Positions 42,963-52,007 of a stretch of 63,965 nt of DNA are shown piece by piece. The stretch is from Flavobacterium zhairuonense (lineage in GTDB: Bacteria; Bacteroidota; Bacteroidia; Flavobacteriales; Flavobacteriaceae). The DNA is taken from NCBI RefSeq assembly GCF_004352915.1, contig NZ_SJSY01000058.1:1-63965 (forward strand), read 5' to 3'. The first letter of the stretch is position 1; every line of letters begins with the position of its first letter. The position numbers and the translations under genes are program-made. The notes beneath the pieces are model-generated. The model had not been told where the DNA came from, made no database searches, and was given only the letters and a program-made list of their open reading frames with translations.

Positions 42963-45350
42963 ATGAGAAGATTTAAAAAAATTCTGCTGGTTTTAGTACT
43001 CTTGATTGTGGTTTTGGGAATTGGTTTGTGCGCTTACATTTTCCATTTGAAACCGAAATATGAAGGTGAATTGGAATTGAAAAATCTTCAAAAGGAAACA
43101 ACAGTATATTTTGATGATTTTGGAGTTCCCCACATTTATGCCGATTCTGAAAAGGATGCCATGACAGCTTTAGGCTACGTTCATGCGCAAGAGAGATTAT
43201 GGCAAATGGAATTGCTTCGCAGAATTGCGCCAGGACGTTTGTCTGAAATTTTCGGATCAGTAGCGCTTAAAAATGATAAATTTTTCTCTGGAATCGGCAT
43301 TGAAGAAGCTTCCGCGAAAGCCATTTCTAAATTGGATAAAAACAGCCAGGCCTATCAATTGACTTTGGCATATTTGGATGGAATTAATCAATATTTGGAA
43401 GAAGGTGTAACCCCGATCGAATTTACTTTAGTTGGTGTGAAAAAGCAAAAATTTACGATTAAAGACGTTTACAATATTTTCGGATACATGTCTTTTAGTT
43501 TTGCGATGGCACAAAAAACAGATCCATTGTTGACTGATATTCGAAATAAATATGGCACCGAATATTTGAAAGATTTAGGAATTGAAGGAGAATTCAACAC
43601 GACTCAGTTAAAAAGTGCTAAAGCGAATTCAGAAGAATATAGTGCCATTGCTAAATCTGTTGCTTTGTTGTTGGATAAATCTCCGATTCCACCATTTATT
43701 GGAAGCAACAGTTGGGTTGCGGGACCTCATAAGACCAAAAGTGGAAAAGTGATTTTTGCAAATGATCCGCATATTGGATTTTCGCAACCAGGAACTTGGT
43801 ACGAAGCACACATTATGACACCGAAACACGAATTGTATGGTTGTTATTTGGCAGGAACGCCATTTCCGCTATTAGCGCATAATCGTGATTATGCTTACGG
43901 TTTGACCATGTTTGAAAATGACGATATTGATTTTTATCAGGAAAAAAATAATCCAAACAATTCGGGCCAATATCAAACACCAATTGGTTTTGCAAATTAC
44001 GAAGTGAGAACGAAAACTATAAAAGTTAAAGATACTTCAGATGTTGTGCTGACGGTTAAGTCAACTCGTCACGGACCAATAATGAATGATGTTTTGGATC
44101 GCTTGGGCAAGAAAAATCCAATCGCAATGTCGTGGACTTTCACTCGTGAGCCAATTCAAATTTTGGATGCCGTTTACGGACTTTCGCATGCAAAAAGTAA
44201 AGATGATTTTAGAAAGGCAGTCCAATTGGTTGCTGCGCCCGGACTGAATGTAATGTATGGCGATGCTAAGGGAAATGTAGCTTGGTGGGCAACTGGAAAA
44301 TTGTATAAACATGACAAAGGCGTAAATACATTTTTGATTTTGGACGGTGCTAGCGGAAAAGATGATATTAAGGAATATTTAGATTTTTCTAAAAATCCAT
44401 CAGCTGAAAATCCAGAATGGGGTTATGTTTATTCGGCCAATAATCAGCCGGAAGCGATTGACGGTTATTTGTATCCGGGATATTATTTGCCAGAAGATCG
44501 TGCCAAAAGAATTTCAAGTTTAATGAATGCTAAATCAGATTGGAATAAGGAGGCAATCAGCAAAATGATTTATGACAATACTTCGCCAATTGCTCCAGGA
44601 ACTGCTCAAAAATTGATTTCGATTTTAGATAACAAAACATTTTCTGCGGAAGAAAAACAAGCAATTGAAATTTTGAAATCGTGGAAAGGAACAACAAATC
44701 TTGAAGATGTTGCGCCAACGATTTATAATAAATGGATTTATCTGTACTTGAAAAATACTTTTGAAGATGAAATGGGAAAAGACAATTTCGATTTGTTTTT
44801 AGGAACTCACATCGGTAAACAAATTATTGCTAGACAAGTTGACAATGAAAATTCGGTTTGGTGGGATAATATCAAAACGAAAAACGTAAAAGAAACCAGA
44901 AAAAATATTGTTTCAAAATCTTTTCATGACGCGATTTCTGACCTTCAAAAGCAATTAGGAACTTCAATTTCTGATTGGAATTGGGGCAAAGTTCACACTG
45001 TAGAACATGAACATCCACTTGGGAAAATTGCAGCACTTCGTAAATTATTTAATGTTGGTCCTTTTGAATCTCCAGGATCAAATGAAGTAATTAATAATTT
45101 ATTTTTTGGTTTTAACGAAGAAGGTAAATATTACGTAAAAGGCGGTCCTTCGACAAGAAGAATCGTCGATTTCTCAGACATCGAAAACAGCTGGAGCATT
45201 TTACCAACTGGACAATCCGGAAATCCATTCAGCAAACATTACCACGACCAAGCAGAAATGTATAATGAAGGCAAATTCAGAAAAATGAAATTGAATAAAG
45301 AAGAAATCGTGAAAACCTCGACAAAATTGGTTTTGAAACCGAAAAATTAG
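42963..45350 (+). CDS. Penicillin acylase family protein
   Basis: A 795-residue Ntn-hydrolase precursor with an N-terminal membrane segment or signal (about 7-27). The alpha-chain part has VYFDDFGVPHIYADSEKDAM, typical of the family. The beta-chain nucleophile is Ser248 in GSNSWVAGPHKTKSG, where autocatalytic cleavage exposes Ser. Likely substrates are N-acyl compounds such as acyl-homoserine lactones, lipopeptides or beta-lactams; the sequence does not decide. A TTTCAAG heptamer tract begins right after the stop. Confidence 0.9.
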   Translation: MRRFKKILLVLVLLIVVLGIGLCAYIFHLKPKYEGELELKNLQKETTVYFDDFGVPHIYADSEKDAMTALGYVHAQERLWQMELLRRIAPGRLSEIFGSVALKNDKFFSGIGIEEASAKAISKLDKNSQAYQLTLAYLDGINQYLEEGVTPIEFTLVGVKKQKFTIKDVYNIFGYMSFSFAMAQKTDPLLTDIRNKYGTEYLKDLGIEGEFNTTQLKSAKANSEEYSAIAKSVALLLDKSPIPPFIGSNSWVAGPHKTKSGKVIFANDPHIGFSQPGTWYEAHIMTPKHELYGCYLAGTPFPLLAHNRDYAYGLTMFENDDIDFYQEKNNPNNSGQYQTPIGFANYEVRTKTIKVKDTSDVVLTVKSTRHGPIMNDVLDRLGKKNPIAMSWTFTREPIQILDAVYGLSHAKSKDDFRKAVQLVAAPGLNVMYGDAKGNVAWWATGKLYKHDKGVNTFLILDGASGKDDIKEYLDFSKNPSAENPEWGYVYSANNQPEAIDGYLYPGYYLPEDRAKRISSLMNAKSDWNKEAISKMIYDNTSPIAPGTAQKLISILDNKTFSAEEKQAIEILKSWKGTTNLEDVAPTIYNKWIYLYLKNTFEDEMGKDNFDLFLGTHIGKQIIARQVDNENSVWWDNIKTKNVKETRKNIVSKSFHDAISDLQKQLGTSISDWNWGKVHTVEHEHPLGKIAALRKLFNVGPFESPGSNEVINNLFFGFNEEGKYYVKGGPSTRRIVDFSDIENSWSILPTGQSGNPFSKHYHDQAEMYNEGKFRKMKLNKEEIVKTSTKLVLKPKN

Positions 45351-45378
45351 TTTCAAGTTTAAGGTTTCAAGTTTCAAG
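45351..45378 (+). repeat. Degenerate heptamer tract (TTTCAAG type)
   Basis: Units TTTCAAG, TTTAAGG, TTTCAAG, TTTCAAG, starting at the first base after the penicillin acylase stop codon. Confidence 0.6.
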
Positions 45379-45384
45379 TTATAG

Positions 45385-45427
45385 CAAAGGTTCAAAAGTT
45401 TTAGTTTTTAAAACCTTTGAACCTTTG
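45385..45427. terminator. Bidirectional terminator between convergent genes
   Basis: Arms 45385-45403 and 45409-45427 (CAAAGGTTCAAAAGTTTTA and its complement) pair over 19 bases with one mismatch. The right arm merges with an octamer tract (ACCTTTGA, ACCTTTGT, TACTTTGA, GCCTTTAC) that runs into the stop of the next minus-strand gene. Confidence 0.65.
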
Positions 45428-45440
45428 TTACTTTGAGCCT

Positions 45441-45890
45441 TTACTTAGAAATATACTTTCCTAAAACAATATCATTTGCAAAAATGTTCAAATTATTTAC
45501 AAGTGCTTTATTTGCAAGCATTACATTTTTGGTTTGATAGGCAGTATCTTTTTCGTATGCTTTCAGCAGAGTTTCTAATTCGACTTCATCATAAAAAGCG
45601 AAAGAATTATAAATAGCGTCTCTGAAGTTTTTATAATTAATGCTTTGCGTAATTTCCATTGCTTTTTGCTCGTTCCAGCCTTCTTTGGCGGAAGCCTCAT
45701 TAATTTTGGTCAAGCAAAAATCAATTACATACGTTTTATAATGAGTGGCTTCGACAATTTTATCTACAATGATTTTGTTTTGTTGCGTAGGCATCGGCGG
45801 TGGTGGGGGATTGTTTTGCGATAAACATTTTGAAGAAATAAACAAACATAACAATGCAGTCAAAAAACTGTGCTTTTTTAGATTTTTCAT
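45441..45890 (-). CDS. Small exported protein of unknown function
   Basis: A 149-residue protein with a signal peptide (ends CLSQ, about residue 25) followed by a short proline-rich run (NNPPPPPMPTQQ) and a helical body. No family is recognised. The proline-rich segment next to the cleavage site could act as a spacer in the periplasm. Its stop codon lies within the octamer tract next to the shared terminator. Confidence 0.6.
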   Translation of the reverse strand: MKNLKKHSFLTALLCLFISSKCLSQNNPPPPPMPTQQNKIIVDKIVEATHYKTYVIDFCLTKINEASAKEGWNEQKAMEITQSINYKNFRDAIYNSFAFYDEVELETLLKAYEKDTAYQTKNVMLANKALVNNLNIFANDIVLGKYISK

Positions 45891-45974
45891 AGGTTATTTA
45901 ATTGTTTTTGGGACGGCTAAAATAGTATTTTTTATGATAAATCATCATGTTTGAATGTTACAAGTTATAACAAA

Positions 45975-46020
45975 AAAAACTCTGATAAAACGGTTTTGAA
46001 TAGGTTTTATCAGAGTTTTT
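45975..46020 (-). terminator. Terminator of the TPR serine hydrolase gene
   Basis: AAAAACTCTGATAAAAC and GTTTTATCAGAGTTTTT form a perfect 17-bp stem. On the minus strand it follows the stop at 46039 and is extended by a T-run. Confidence 0.8.
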
Positions 46021-46038
46021 CGGAATGTATTATTTAGG

Positions 46039-47487
46039 CTATTTTTTCGAAAGTTCAGCTAAAACTTTTTTTCCACCTTCATTAGTTGGATCAAGCTCAA
46101 CCGACTTGGTATAATTTTCAATTGCCAGTTTTTTATCACCGTCGGCTAAATAAGCTTCGCCAAGGCTGTCATAAGTGTTTCCAGATTTAGGGAAAGTCTC
46201 CACATTAATTTTGAAAACTTCTATTGCTTCTTTTTTCTTCCCAGTTTGCAATAACTGATACCCAACTCGGTTCATGTCGCCTTCTTTGATAGCGTAAGTT
46301 GGATCATTTTTTAGTTTTTTGTAAGCATCATTTCCAGCTACAGTTCCTTTAGTCGTGTAAATGTCCAATAAATCAAGTGCTAATGATTTTTTTGGCTGAT
46401 CAAAAGGCTGATTGTATAAAATAGCTCTGATTGAATTATTCATTTCACCTAAAACAGTTCCGCCAGTATTGTTTAACAAAACTACCAGATTTTTATCGGC
46501 AGGAATTCTAGAAATTATAGTATTGAACCCGTTGATTCCTCCGCCGTGTTCTATAATTTTTACTTTTTTATTTGCAAGCGAAACCTCTTCAATTCCCCAG
46601 CCATATCCATACGAACCGTCCCAAGCTTTGATGTAAGGTTTGAATAGTAGTTCCATTGATTTTTCTGAAAGCAGTTTGTTCGTATTAAGTGCTTGATCCC
46701 ACAAATACAAATCTTCAACAGTTGAGTACAAAGATCCGGCTGCATAAGGAATGCTCATGTCGATATATGCTGCATTGACAATTTTTTTACCGTCTTTTTC
46801 ATATCCGGCTGCTCTGTTTTTTATGATTAAATCACTGTGGTCATAACCTGAATTAACCATTTTTAAAGGTGTAAAAATGGTTTCCTGTAAATATTGCTCA
46901 TAAGTTTTACCAGTGATTTTTTCAATAATATAACCCAATAAAAAGTAACCAGAATTACTGTAATTAAATTTCTCGCCCGGCGTAAATTCAAGTGGCAATG
47001 CCGAAAATGTCTTTACAAATTCTTCAGGAGTATAAGGATTTTTGGCTTTGTCTTTAAAGAAATTTGGAGCGTTCGTATAATTCGGAATTCCTGATGTATG
47101 TGTTAGTAAGTGATGAATGGTTATTTTGTCACCGTTTTCCTTTGGATAGTCAGGAAGATAGGTTGTAATTGGAACATCTAATTTTATTTTCCCTTCTTCG
47201 GCTAATTTTACAATCAAAAGCGCCGTGAATTGTTTGGTAATTGATCCTAATCTAAATTTTGTATTGGGCTGATTTGGAACATTCCATTCAAAATTTGCTG
47301 AACCAAAACCTTTTTTGAATATTACTTTTCCGTTTTCAGCCACTAAAGCTGATCCGTTAAATTGTCCGTATTCGGTGTATTTGTTTAAAAGCTGTTCGAT
47401 TTGTTTGGCTTTGTCTTGCGCAAAAGTTGTAAAGGTAAAAAGGAGTAAGGCTGCACTTAGGATGATTGGTTTGATTGATTTTTTCAT
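46039..47487 (-). CDS. Serine hydrolase (beta-lactamase fold) with TPR tail
   Basis: A 482-residue exported protein (signal ends TTFAQ). The beta-lactamase/class C-type core has the SxxK motif SITK (82-85), YSN (176-178) and HGG in EHGGGINGF near 325. After residue 400 there are TPR-like helices (GNTYDSLGEAYLADGDKKLAIENYTKSVELDP). This fusion is common in Bacteroidota and usually belongs to peptidases or esterases rather than to true beta-lactamases. It is separated from the related gene upstream by 144 bases. Confidence 0.88.
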   Translation of the reverse strand: MKKSIKPIILSAALLLFTFTTFAQDKAKQIEQLLNKYTEYGQFNGSALVAENGKVIFKKGFGSANFEWNVPNQPNTKFRLGSITKQFTALLIVKLAEEGKIKLDVPITTYLPDYPKENGDKITIHHLLTHTSGIPNYTNAPNFFKDKAKNPYTPEEFVKTFSALPLEFTPGEKFNYSNSGYFLLGYIIEKITGKTYEQYLQETIFTPLKMVNSGYDHSDLIIKNRAAGYEKDGKKIVNAAYIDMSIPYAAGSLYSTVEDLYLWDQALNTNKLLSEKSMELLFKPYIKAWDGSYGYGWGIEEVSLANKKVKIIEHGGGINGFNTIISRIPADKNLVVLLNNTGGTVLGEMNNSIRAILYNQPFDQPKKSLALDLLDIYTTKGTVAGNDAYKKLKNDPTYAIKEGDMNRVGYQLLQTGKKKEAIEVFKINVETFPKSGNTYDSLGEAYLADGDKKLAIENYTKSVELDPTNEGGKKVLAELSKK

Positions 47488-47631
47488 AATGATTAATTGA
47501 TTATCGTTTTAAGATTAAGAAATGATTTGTTTTTTGATTGATGATTGAAACGTCGTAACATTTAGATATTCAATAGTTTAATTTAAAAATACCAAATAAA
47601 TTTTATTCGTTCTAAATGTTAGACGATTGAT

Positions 47632-48708
47632 TTACGATTTGGTTTCAATCTCGATCAATTTTTTTCCATTTTCTCCTAAAAACTGTTCAATAAGCTTAAA
47701 GTAAACTTTATATCCATCATCGACATTAGTAAAAATAAGTAGTCCTTGTTTTGTTTTTGGAAGCAGAAAAAATAATGTCTGCACGCCTTGATCTGCACCA
47801 CCATGTGACAAAGCATAATTCTCGTTTCCTAAGTCGTAAATTTCAAAACCCAGCCCAAAATATTTATCTTTTTTAGTCGTAACCTGATGCGAATTCATTT
47901 CTTCGATAACCTTTTTGCTTAAACCATCGCCGTTCATGACGCTGCATAAAAATGTTCCATAATCCTCAATTGTTGTCAATAAATCATCGGCAGCACTTGC
48001 GGTTTTGTTTTTTACCGGTTCGTAAGCATTCCCGTTTTTGTCATAATTGACAGCATATCTCGAAATATCAACTTTATCATTCCAAATAAATTGAGTGTCA
48101 TTCATTTTCAGTGGTTGAAAAATTAATTCCGATGCCATTTGATCTAAAGTTTTGCCGAATTTCTTCTCCAAAGCTTTTCTCAAATATTCCATTCCTTCGC
48201 CAGAATATTGATATTGCGTTCCAGGTTTGAATTTAAAATCGAGTTTGCCGGATTTATTCATATATCTCCAGTTTGGGAAGCCGGTTTGATGACTCAAAAC
48301 TATTCGTGTAGTCAATAATTTATGATTTGGGTCACTTGCAATATCAGGATCAATCCAGTATTTGTCCAACGGTTCATCCAAATCCCATTTTCCTTGGCTT
48401 ACTAATTTTAGCGTTGTAATTGCTGTAACTGGTTTTGTTAGTGAAGCTACATTCCAAATGGTATTATAAGGCGCTGGAGAATCTCTTTTAAGATTTCCAA
48501 AAACTCTAATTTGCTTCAGTTTTCCTTCCGAAATAATTCCGAGACCTAAAGTCGGAACATTATTTTCCTTTAGCCATTTTTCTGTTTCTTTGTCATTGTC
48601 AAAAAGATCGTGTTTTTCTTCCTGAGAAAAAACAGTTTGATTGCAGAATAATGCGATTCCGAATAATATGATTTTTAACTGGAAAGCAACAAAATAGATG
48701 GTTTTCAT
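47632..48708 (-). CDS. Serine hydrolase, beta-lactamase family
   Basis: A 358-residue exported protein (signal ends TVFSQ). The frame is open to 48753, but the ATG at 48708 directly precedes the signal peptide and is preferred. Motifs: SLTK (S89, K92), YSGEG near 195 and SHGGADQG near 305. It lacks the TPR tail of its downstream neighbour. The AraC-type regulator is encoded 78 bases upstream on the same strand and may control or share its transcript. The substrate is unknown. Confidence 0.85.
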   Translation of the reverse strand: MKTIYFVAFQLKIILFGIALFCNQTVFSQEEKHDLFDNDKETEKWLKENNVPTLGLGIISEGKLKQIRVFGNLKRDSPAPYNTIWNVASLTKPVTAITTLKLVSQGKWDLDEPLDKYWIDPDIASDPNHKLLTTRIVLSHQTGFPNWRYMNKSGKLDFKFKPGTQYQYSGEGMEYLRKALEKKFGKTLDQMASELIFQPLKMNDTQFIWNDKVDISRYAVNYDKNGNAYEPVKNKTASAADDLLTTIEDYGTFLCSVMNGDGLSKKVIEEMNSHQVTTKKDKYFGLGFEIYDLGNENYALSHGGADQGVQTLFFLLPKTKQGLLIFTNVDDGYKVYFKLIEQFLGENGKKLIEIETKS

Positions 48709-48786
48709 TTTGATAATTGATTGATGATTAATGATTTTGCAAGAATACGGCAATCAAAATTATGAAAATTGTACAAAAGCGAAATC

Positions 48787-49581
48787 TTATCTTTTTTGAG
48801 AAAGAAAATACGAATTCGGGTTGAACGTTTTTGGACTTGCTTTTGTTACGTCTTTAAAGTTCCGTATAAAATGAGATTGATCAAAATATTTATTATAGAG
48901 CGCAATATCGGTTAAACTCATTTTTTCTAAATCGGCAGCAATCATTTGGTCAACAGATTTTCTGAATTTCAAAATCTGAATGTATTTTTTGATCGTGAGT
49001 CCGGTTGCTGTTTTAAATTTAATTTGAAGAAGACGTTGCGAAGAGTTTAATTTTTTTGCAATTTCCGAAACCGAAATTTCTTCGTCCCGAATTCGGATTA
49101 TTTCGCAGATTTTTTCGATTGTATTTTGATGCAAATTTGAATTGTTCAATTCTTCAAAATAACAATTTATCTTTTCTAATAATGTTACGATATCAAAATC
49201 CATCTGAATTTGAAAAGGCAATTCTGCTGCATCAATTTTAATAATGGAATCAGCAAAATTGCTCAAATCATATTTAGGAAACATCGAAAGCGTCCAAGCA
49301 TGAAACTGAATGATAGTAACCTTGGTTTTCGGCTGAATATTGACCAAAACTTTATTGGTCATTTGAGAACAGAAATAATTGCCTTCGTTCATTTCATATT
49401 TCTGTTTGCTTGTATGAACTTCAATAGCATTTCCAGAAACAATTGCAAGATTGAAACAGCCGTTTGGTAAAACGAGTTTGTTTTCGATTAGGCTTTCGCC
49501 GATGCTATTGTCCAGACACCAAATTTTATTGACGAACCTTTCAGATTTTGGGCTTACATAATGTTCTGAATATAATTGCAT
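48787..49581 (-). CDS. AraC family transcriptional regulator
   Basis: A 264-residue cytoplasmic regulator. The C-terminal half (about 165-260) has the two helix-turn-helix units of the family: ISVSEIAKKLNSSQRLLQIKFK and MSLTDIALYNKYFDQSHFIRNF. The N-terminal half carries a DUF6597-like beta domain (KIWCLDNSIGESLIENKLVLPNG) expected to sense a small ligand. It lies upstream of and in line with two serine hydrolase genes, which are its likely targets by position only. Confidence 0.88.
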   Translation of the reverse strand: MQLYSEHYVSPKSERFVNKIWCLDNSIGESLIENKLVLPNGCFNLAIVSGNAIEVHTSKQKYEMNEGNYFCSQMTNKVLVNIQPKTKVTIIQFHAWTLSMFPKYDLSNFADSIIKIDAAELPFQIQMDFDIVTLLEKINCYFEELNNSNLHQNTIEKICEIIRIRDEEISVSEIAKKLNSSQRLLQIKFKTATGLTIKKYIQILKFRKSVDQMIAADLEKMSLTDIALYNKYFDQSHFIRNFKDVTKASPKTFNPNSYFLSQKR

Positions 49582-49649
49582 TTTGGTCGTCTGTTTAAAG
49601 ATTCGTCGTTTGAAATCGAAGACTAAATTACAGTTTTCTAAATCATTGT

Positions 49650-50243
49650 TTAACGAAACTCCCCAAAATAATCTCGCTTAGTATTTTCCCATTCCTCCAA
49701 AATAATACTATAATAAACATCATCCTTGCTTTTTCCTTCAGAATTAACATAATTATTTCTAAAAATGCCTTCTTTTAAAGCACCAAGTTTTTCAATAGCT
49801 CTTTGAGATCTTAAATTTTCGAGATCGGCGCTGAATTGTATCCTTCTAAATTGAATTCTTTCAAAACCAAAATTCAGCAACTCAAATTTGCAGGCTTTGT
49901 TTAAACCGGTTCCTTGAAATTCTTTTCCGTACCAAGTCCAGCCAATTTCGCATTTTTGGCTTGCATGATTTAAATAACCGTAACGTGTGCTTCCAGCAAC
50001 TCTATTTGTGGCTTTGTCTATAATAAGGAAGGGATAACAAATCCCGTCTGCTTTTTGTTTTAAGGTATTTTGAATATAATTTTCAAAATCCTGAGCATTC
50101 CGAATGTACATTCCCATATATTTCCAGATTTCATCATCAAAAATGATTTCTTTGAGTTCTGCGTTTCTCTCGCTTTCAAATGGAATTAAAAGAACTTTTT
50201 CATTTTCCAGAATAATATCTGTTTTTAGAATCTCGCTGTTCAT
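49650..50243 (-). CDS. GNAT N-acetyltransferase (RimJ/RimL-like)
   Basis: A 197-residue acetyl-CoA-dependent transferase. The core shows IGWTWYGKEFQGTGLNKACK (motif A region with the acetyl-CoA loop) and the NLRSQRAIEKLGALKEG segment typical of the RimJ/RimL branch. Targets in this branch range from ribosomal proteins to small amines, so the substrate cannot be given. A TAnnTTTG-type box lies 33 bases upstream of the start. Confidence 0.85.
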   Translation of the reverse strand: MNSEILKTDIILENEKVLLIPFESERNAELKEIIFDDEIWKYMGMYIRNAQDFENYIQNTLKQKADGICYPFLIIDKATNRVAGSTRYGYLNHASQKCEIGWTWYGKEFQGTGLNKACKFELLNFGFERIQFRRIQFSADLENLRSQRAIEKLGALKEGIFRNNYVNSEGKSKDDVYYSIILEEWENTKRDYFGEFR

Positions 50244-50276
50244 GAATTTTTATTTTAATTAGAGTAAATTATGAGA

Positions 50277-50284
50277 CAAAAGTA
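50277..50284 (-). promoter_or_regulatory. Candidate -7 box for the acetyltransferase gene
   Basis: The minus strand reads TACTTTTG, a full consensus match; a TTG-type -33 element lies 24 bases further, slightly far. Confidence 0.45.
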
Positions 50285-50523
50285 CTTGTTTAATTTCTGT
50301 GAATAAATCAAATAAAATAACATTTTGTTTTATTTTAGACAAAATAAAAAAACCAATTGTGAACTCATTTTATTTGATTATATATTAAGGTATAAGTTAG
50401 TTTTTAAATATCCCACAAATTGAAAAGCTTACAGCAAATCTATAGCAGCAAATAATTGCTTTATTTTAAGGGTTATCTATAATTATTACTTATTTTTACG
50501 ACCCAATATTAGAATTTCCCTCG

Positions 50524-51873
50524 ATGCAAACTTCACTAAAAATTGCTGTAGTTGGTTCTGGACTTGTAGGATCACTTTTGGCAATTTATCTTAAAAAAGC
50601 TGGCCACACCGTTCATGTTTATGATCGTAGCCCTGATATTAGAAAAATAAACTTTTCTGGCCGTTCTATAAACCTGGCGATGTCCAATCGTGGATGGAAA
50701 GCACTTGATGCTGTTGGTGTTGGAGATTCGGTTCGAGAAATTGCGATTCCTATGGACAAGCGCGCTATTCATTTGGTTGATAAATTGAATTTTCAGAATT
50801 ACGGTCAGGAAGGAGAATCGATTTATTCAATTTCGAGAGGAAAGCTAAACAGAAAAATGATCGACTTAGCGGAAGAAGCTGGAGCTGAATTTCATTTTGA
50901 GGAAAAAATTTGGGATGTGACGCTAAGTGATGCAACGCTGCATATTGGTGAAACGGAAAGAGGCGAGTGGGAGGAAAGAAAATACGATATGGTTTTTGGT
51001 GCCGATGGCGCTTTTTCGAGAATTCGACACAGAATGCAACGTCAAAGCATGTTCAATTATTCACAAGAATTTTTGAATATGGGCTACAAAGAATTGAATA
51101 TTCCCGCAAATGCCGACGGAACACATAAATTAGATAAAAACTCGTTTCATATTTGGCCAAGAGGCGAATATATGTTGATTGCGCTTCCAAATCTTGATGG
51201 AAGTTTTACTTGTACCTTATTTATGCCTTTTGAAGGCGAAAATTCATTTGAATCATTGACAGATCGTAAAATGGTAGAAGATTTCTTCGAGAAAAATTTC
51301 CCAGATTCTATCGAAGTAATTCCAGAACTGGCAAATGATTTCTTTAAAAACCCAACAAGTACATTGGTTACAATGAAGTGTTTTCCATGGACTTATGAAG
51401 ATAAAATTGCGCTGATCGGAGACGCTTGTCATGCTATTGTCCCTTTTTATGGGCAAGGAATGAATGCTGGTTTTGAGGATATTACCGTTTTGAGTGAAAT
51501 GATTGAAAAGTACCAAGACGATTGGAGAAAAATCTTTTCAGAATATCAAATTTCAAGAAAGCCAAATGCAGATGCAATTGCAGAGCTTTCGTATCGAAAT
51601 TTTATGGAAATGAGCACAAAAACAGCAGATGAAAAATTCTTGCTGCAAAAGAAAATAGAGAAGGTTTTTTCAGACAAACATCCAGACAAATGGATTCCGC
51701 TTTATAGCCGAGTGACTTTCAGTGATCGCCCTTATGCCGAAGCTTTGGCAATTGGAGATTATCAAAACGGAATCATGGAAGAAGTGCTCCGAATGGAAAA
51801 CATTGAAAACATCTGGAATACTCCAGAAGTTGAAAACAAAATTCTTGCCTTGCTACAAAACTCACAGAAATAA
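50524..51873 (+). CDS. kmo: Kynurenine 3-monooxygenase
   Basis: A 449-residue FAD monooxygenase hydroxylating L-kynurenine with NADPH and O2. The N terminus has GSGLVGSLLAIYLKKAGH (FAD fold) and INFSGRSINLAMSNRGW, a block characteristic of this enzyme. GDACHAIVPFYGQGMNAGFED (the second FAD motif) is near residue 300. The hydrophobic C-terminal anchor of eukaryotic forms is absent, so it is soluble. Kynureninase is encoded at 36647 on the same strand. Ends at the terminator at 51921. Confidence 0.93.
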   Translation: MQTSLKIAVVGSGLVGSLLAIYLKKAGHTVHVYDRSPDIRKINFSGRSINLAMSNRGWKALDAVGVGDSVREIAIPMDKRAIHLVDKLNFQNYGQEGESIYSISRGKLNRKMIDLAEEAGAEFHFEEKIWDVTLSDATLHIGETERGEWEERKYDMVFGADGAFSRIRHRMQRQSMFNYSQEFLNMGYKELNIPANADGTHKLDKNSFHIWPRGEYMLIALPNLDGSFTCTLFMPFEGENSFESLTDRKMVEDFFEKNFPDSIEVIPELANDFFKNPTSTLVTMKCFPWTYEDKIALIGDACHAIVPFYGQGMNAGFEDITVLSEMIEKYQDDWRKIFSEYQISRKPNADAIAELSYRNFMEMSTKTADEKFLLQKKIEKVFSDKHPDKWIPLYSRVTFSDRPYAEALAIGDYQNGIMEEVLRMENIENIWNTPEVENKILALLQNSQK

Positions 51874-51920
51874 ACTATGTAAGCAATATAAGTTAATATA
51901 ATACTTTGCGTATAATAATT

Positions 51921-51953
51921 AAACGCGATAGGTTTCTAAAACCTATCGCGTTT
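51921..51953. terminator. Bidirectional terminator between kmo and the HerA-like gene
   Basis: AAACGCGATAGGTTT and its exact complement form a 15-bp stem between two convergent genes, with T-rich flank on the plus strand. Confidence 0.8.
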
Positions 51954-52007
51954 TGTATTTGTAAAATTAAATGAACTTATATAGCTTATATGGTTTAAAT
52001 AAGTTTT

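Noticed and set aside
46039..48708. Acquired beta-lactamase resistance genes
   Set aside because: Both proteins have SxxK and HGG motifs of broad serine hydrolases; one has a TPR tail, base use is like the neighbours, and nothing shows lactam specificity.
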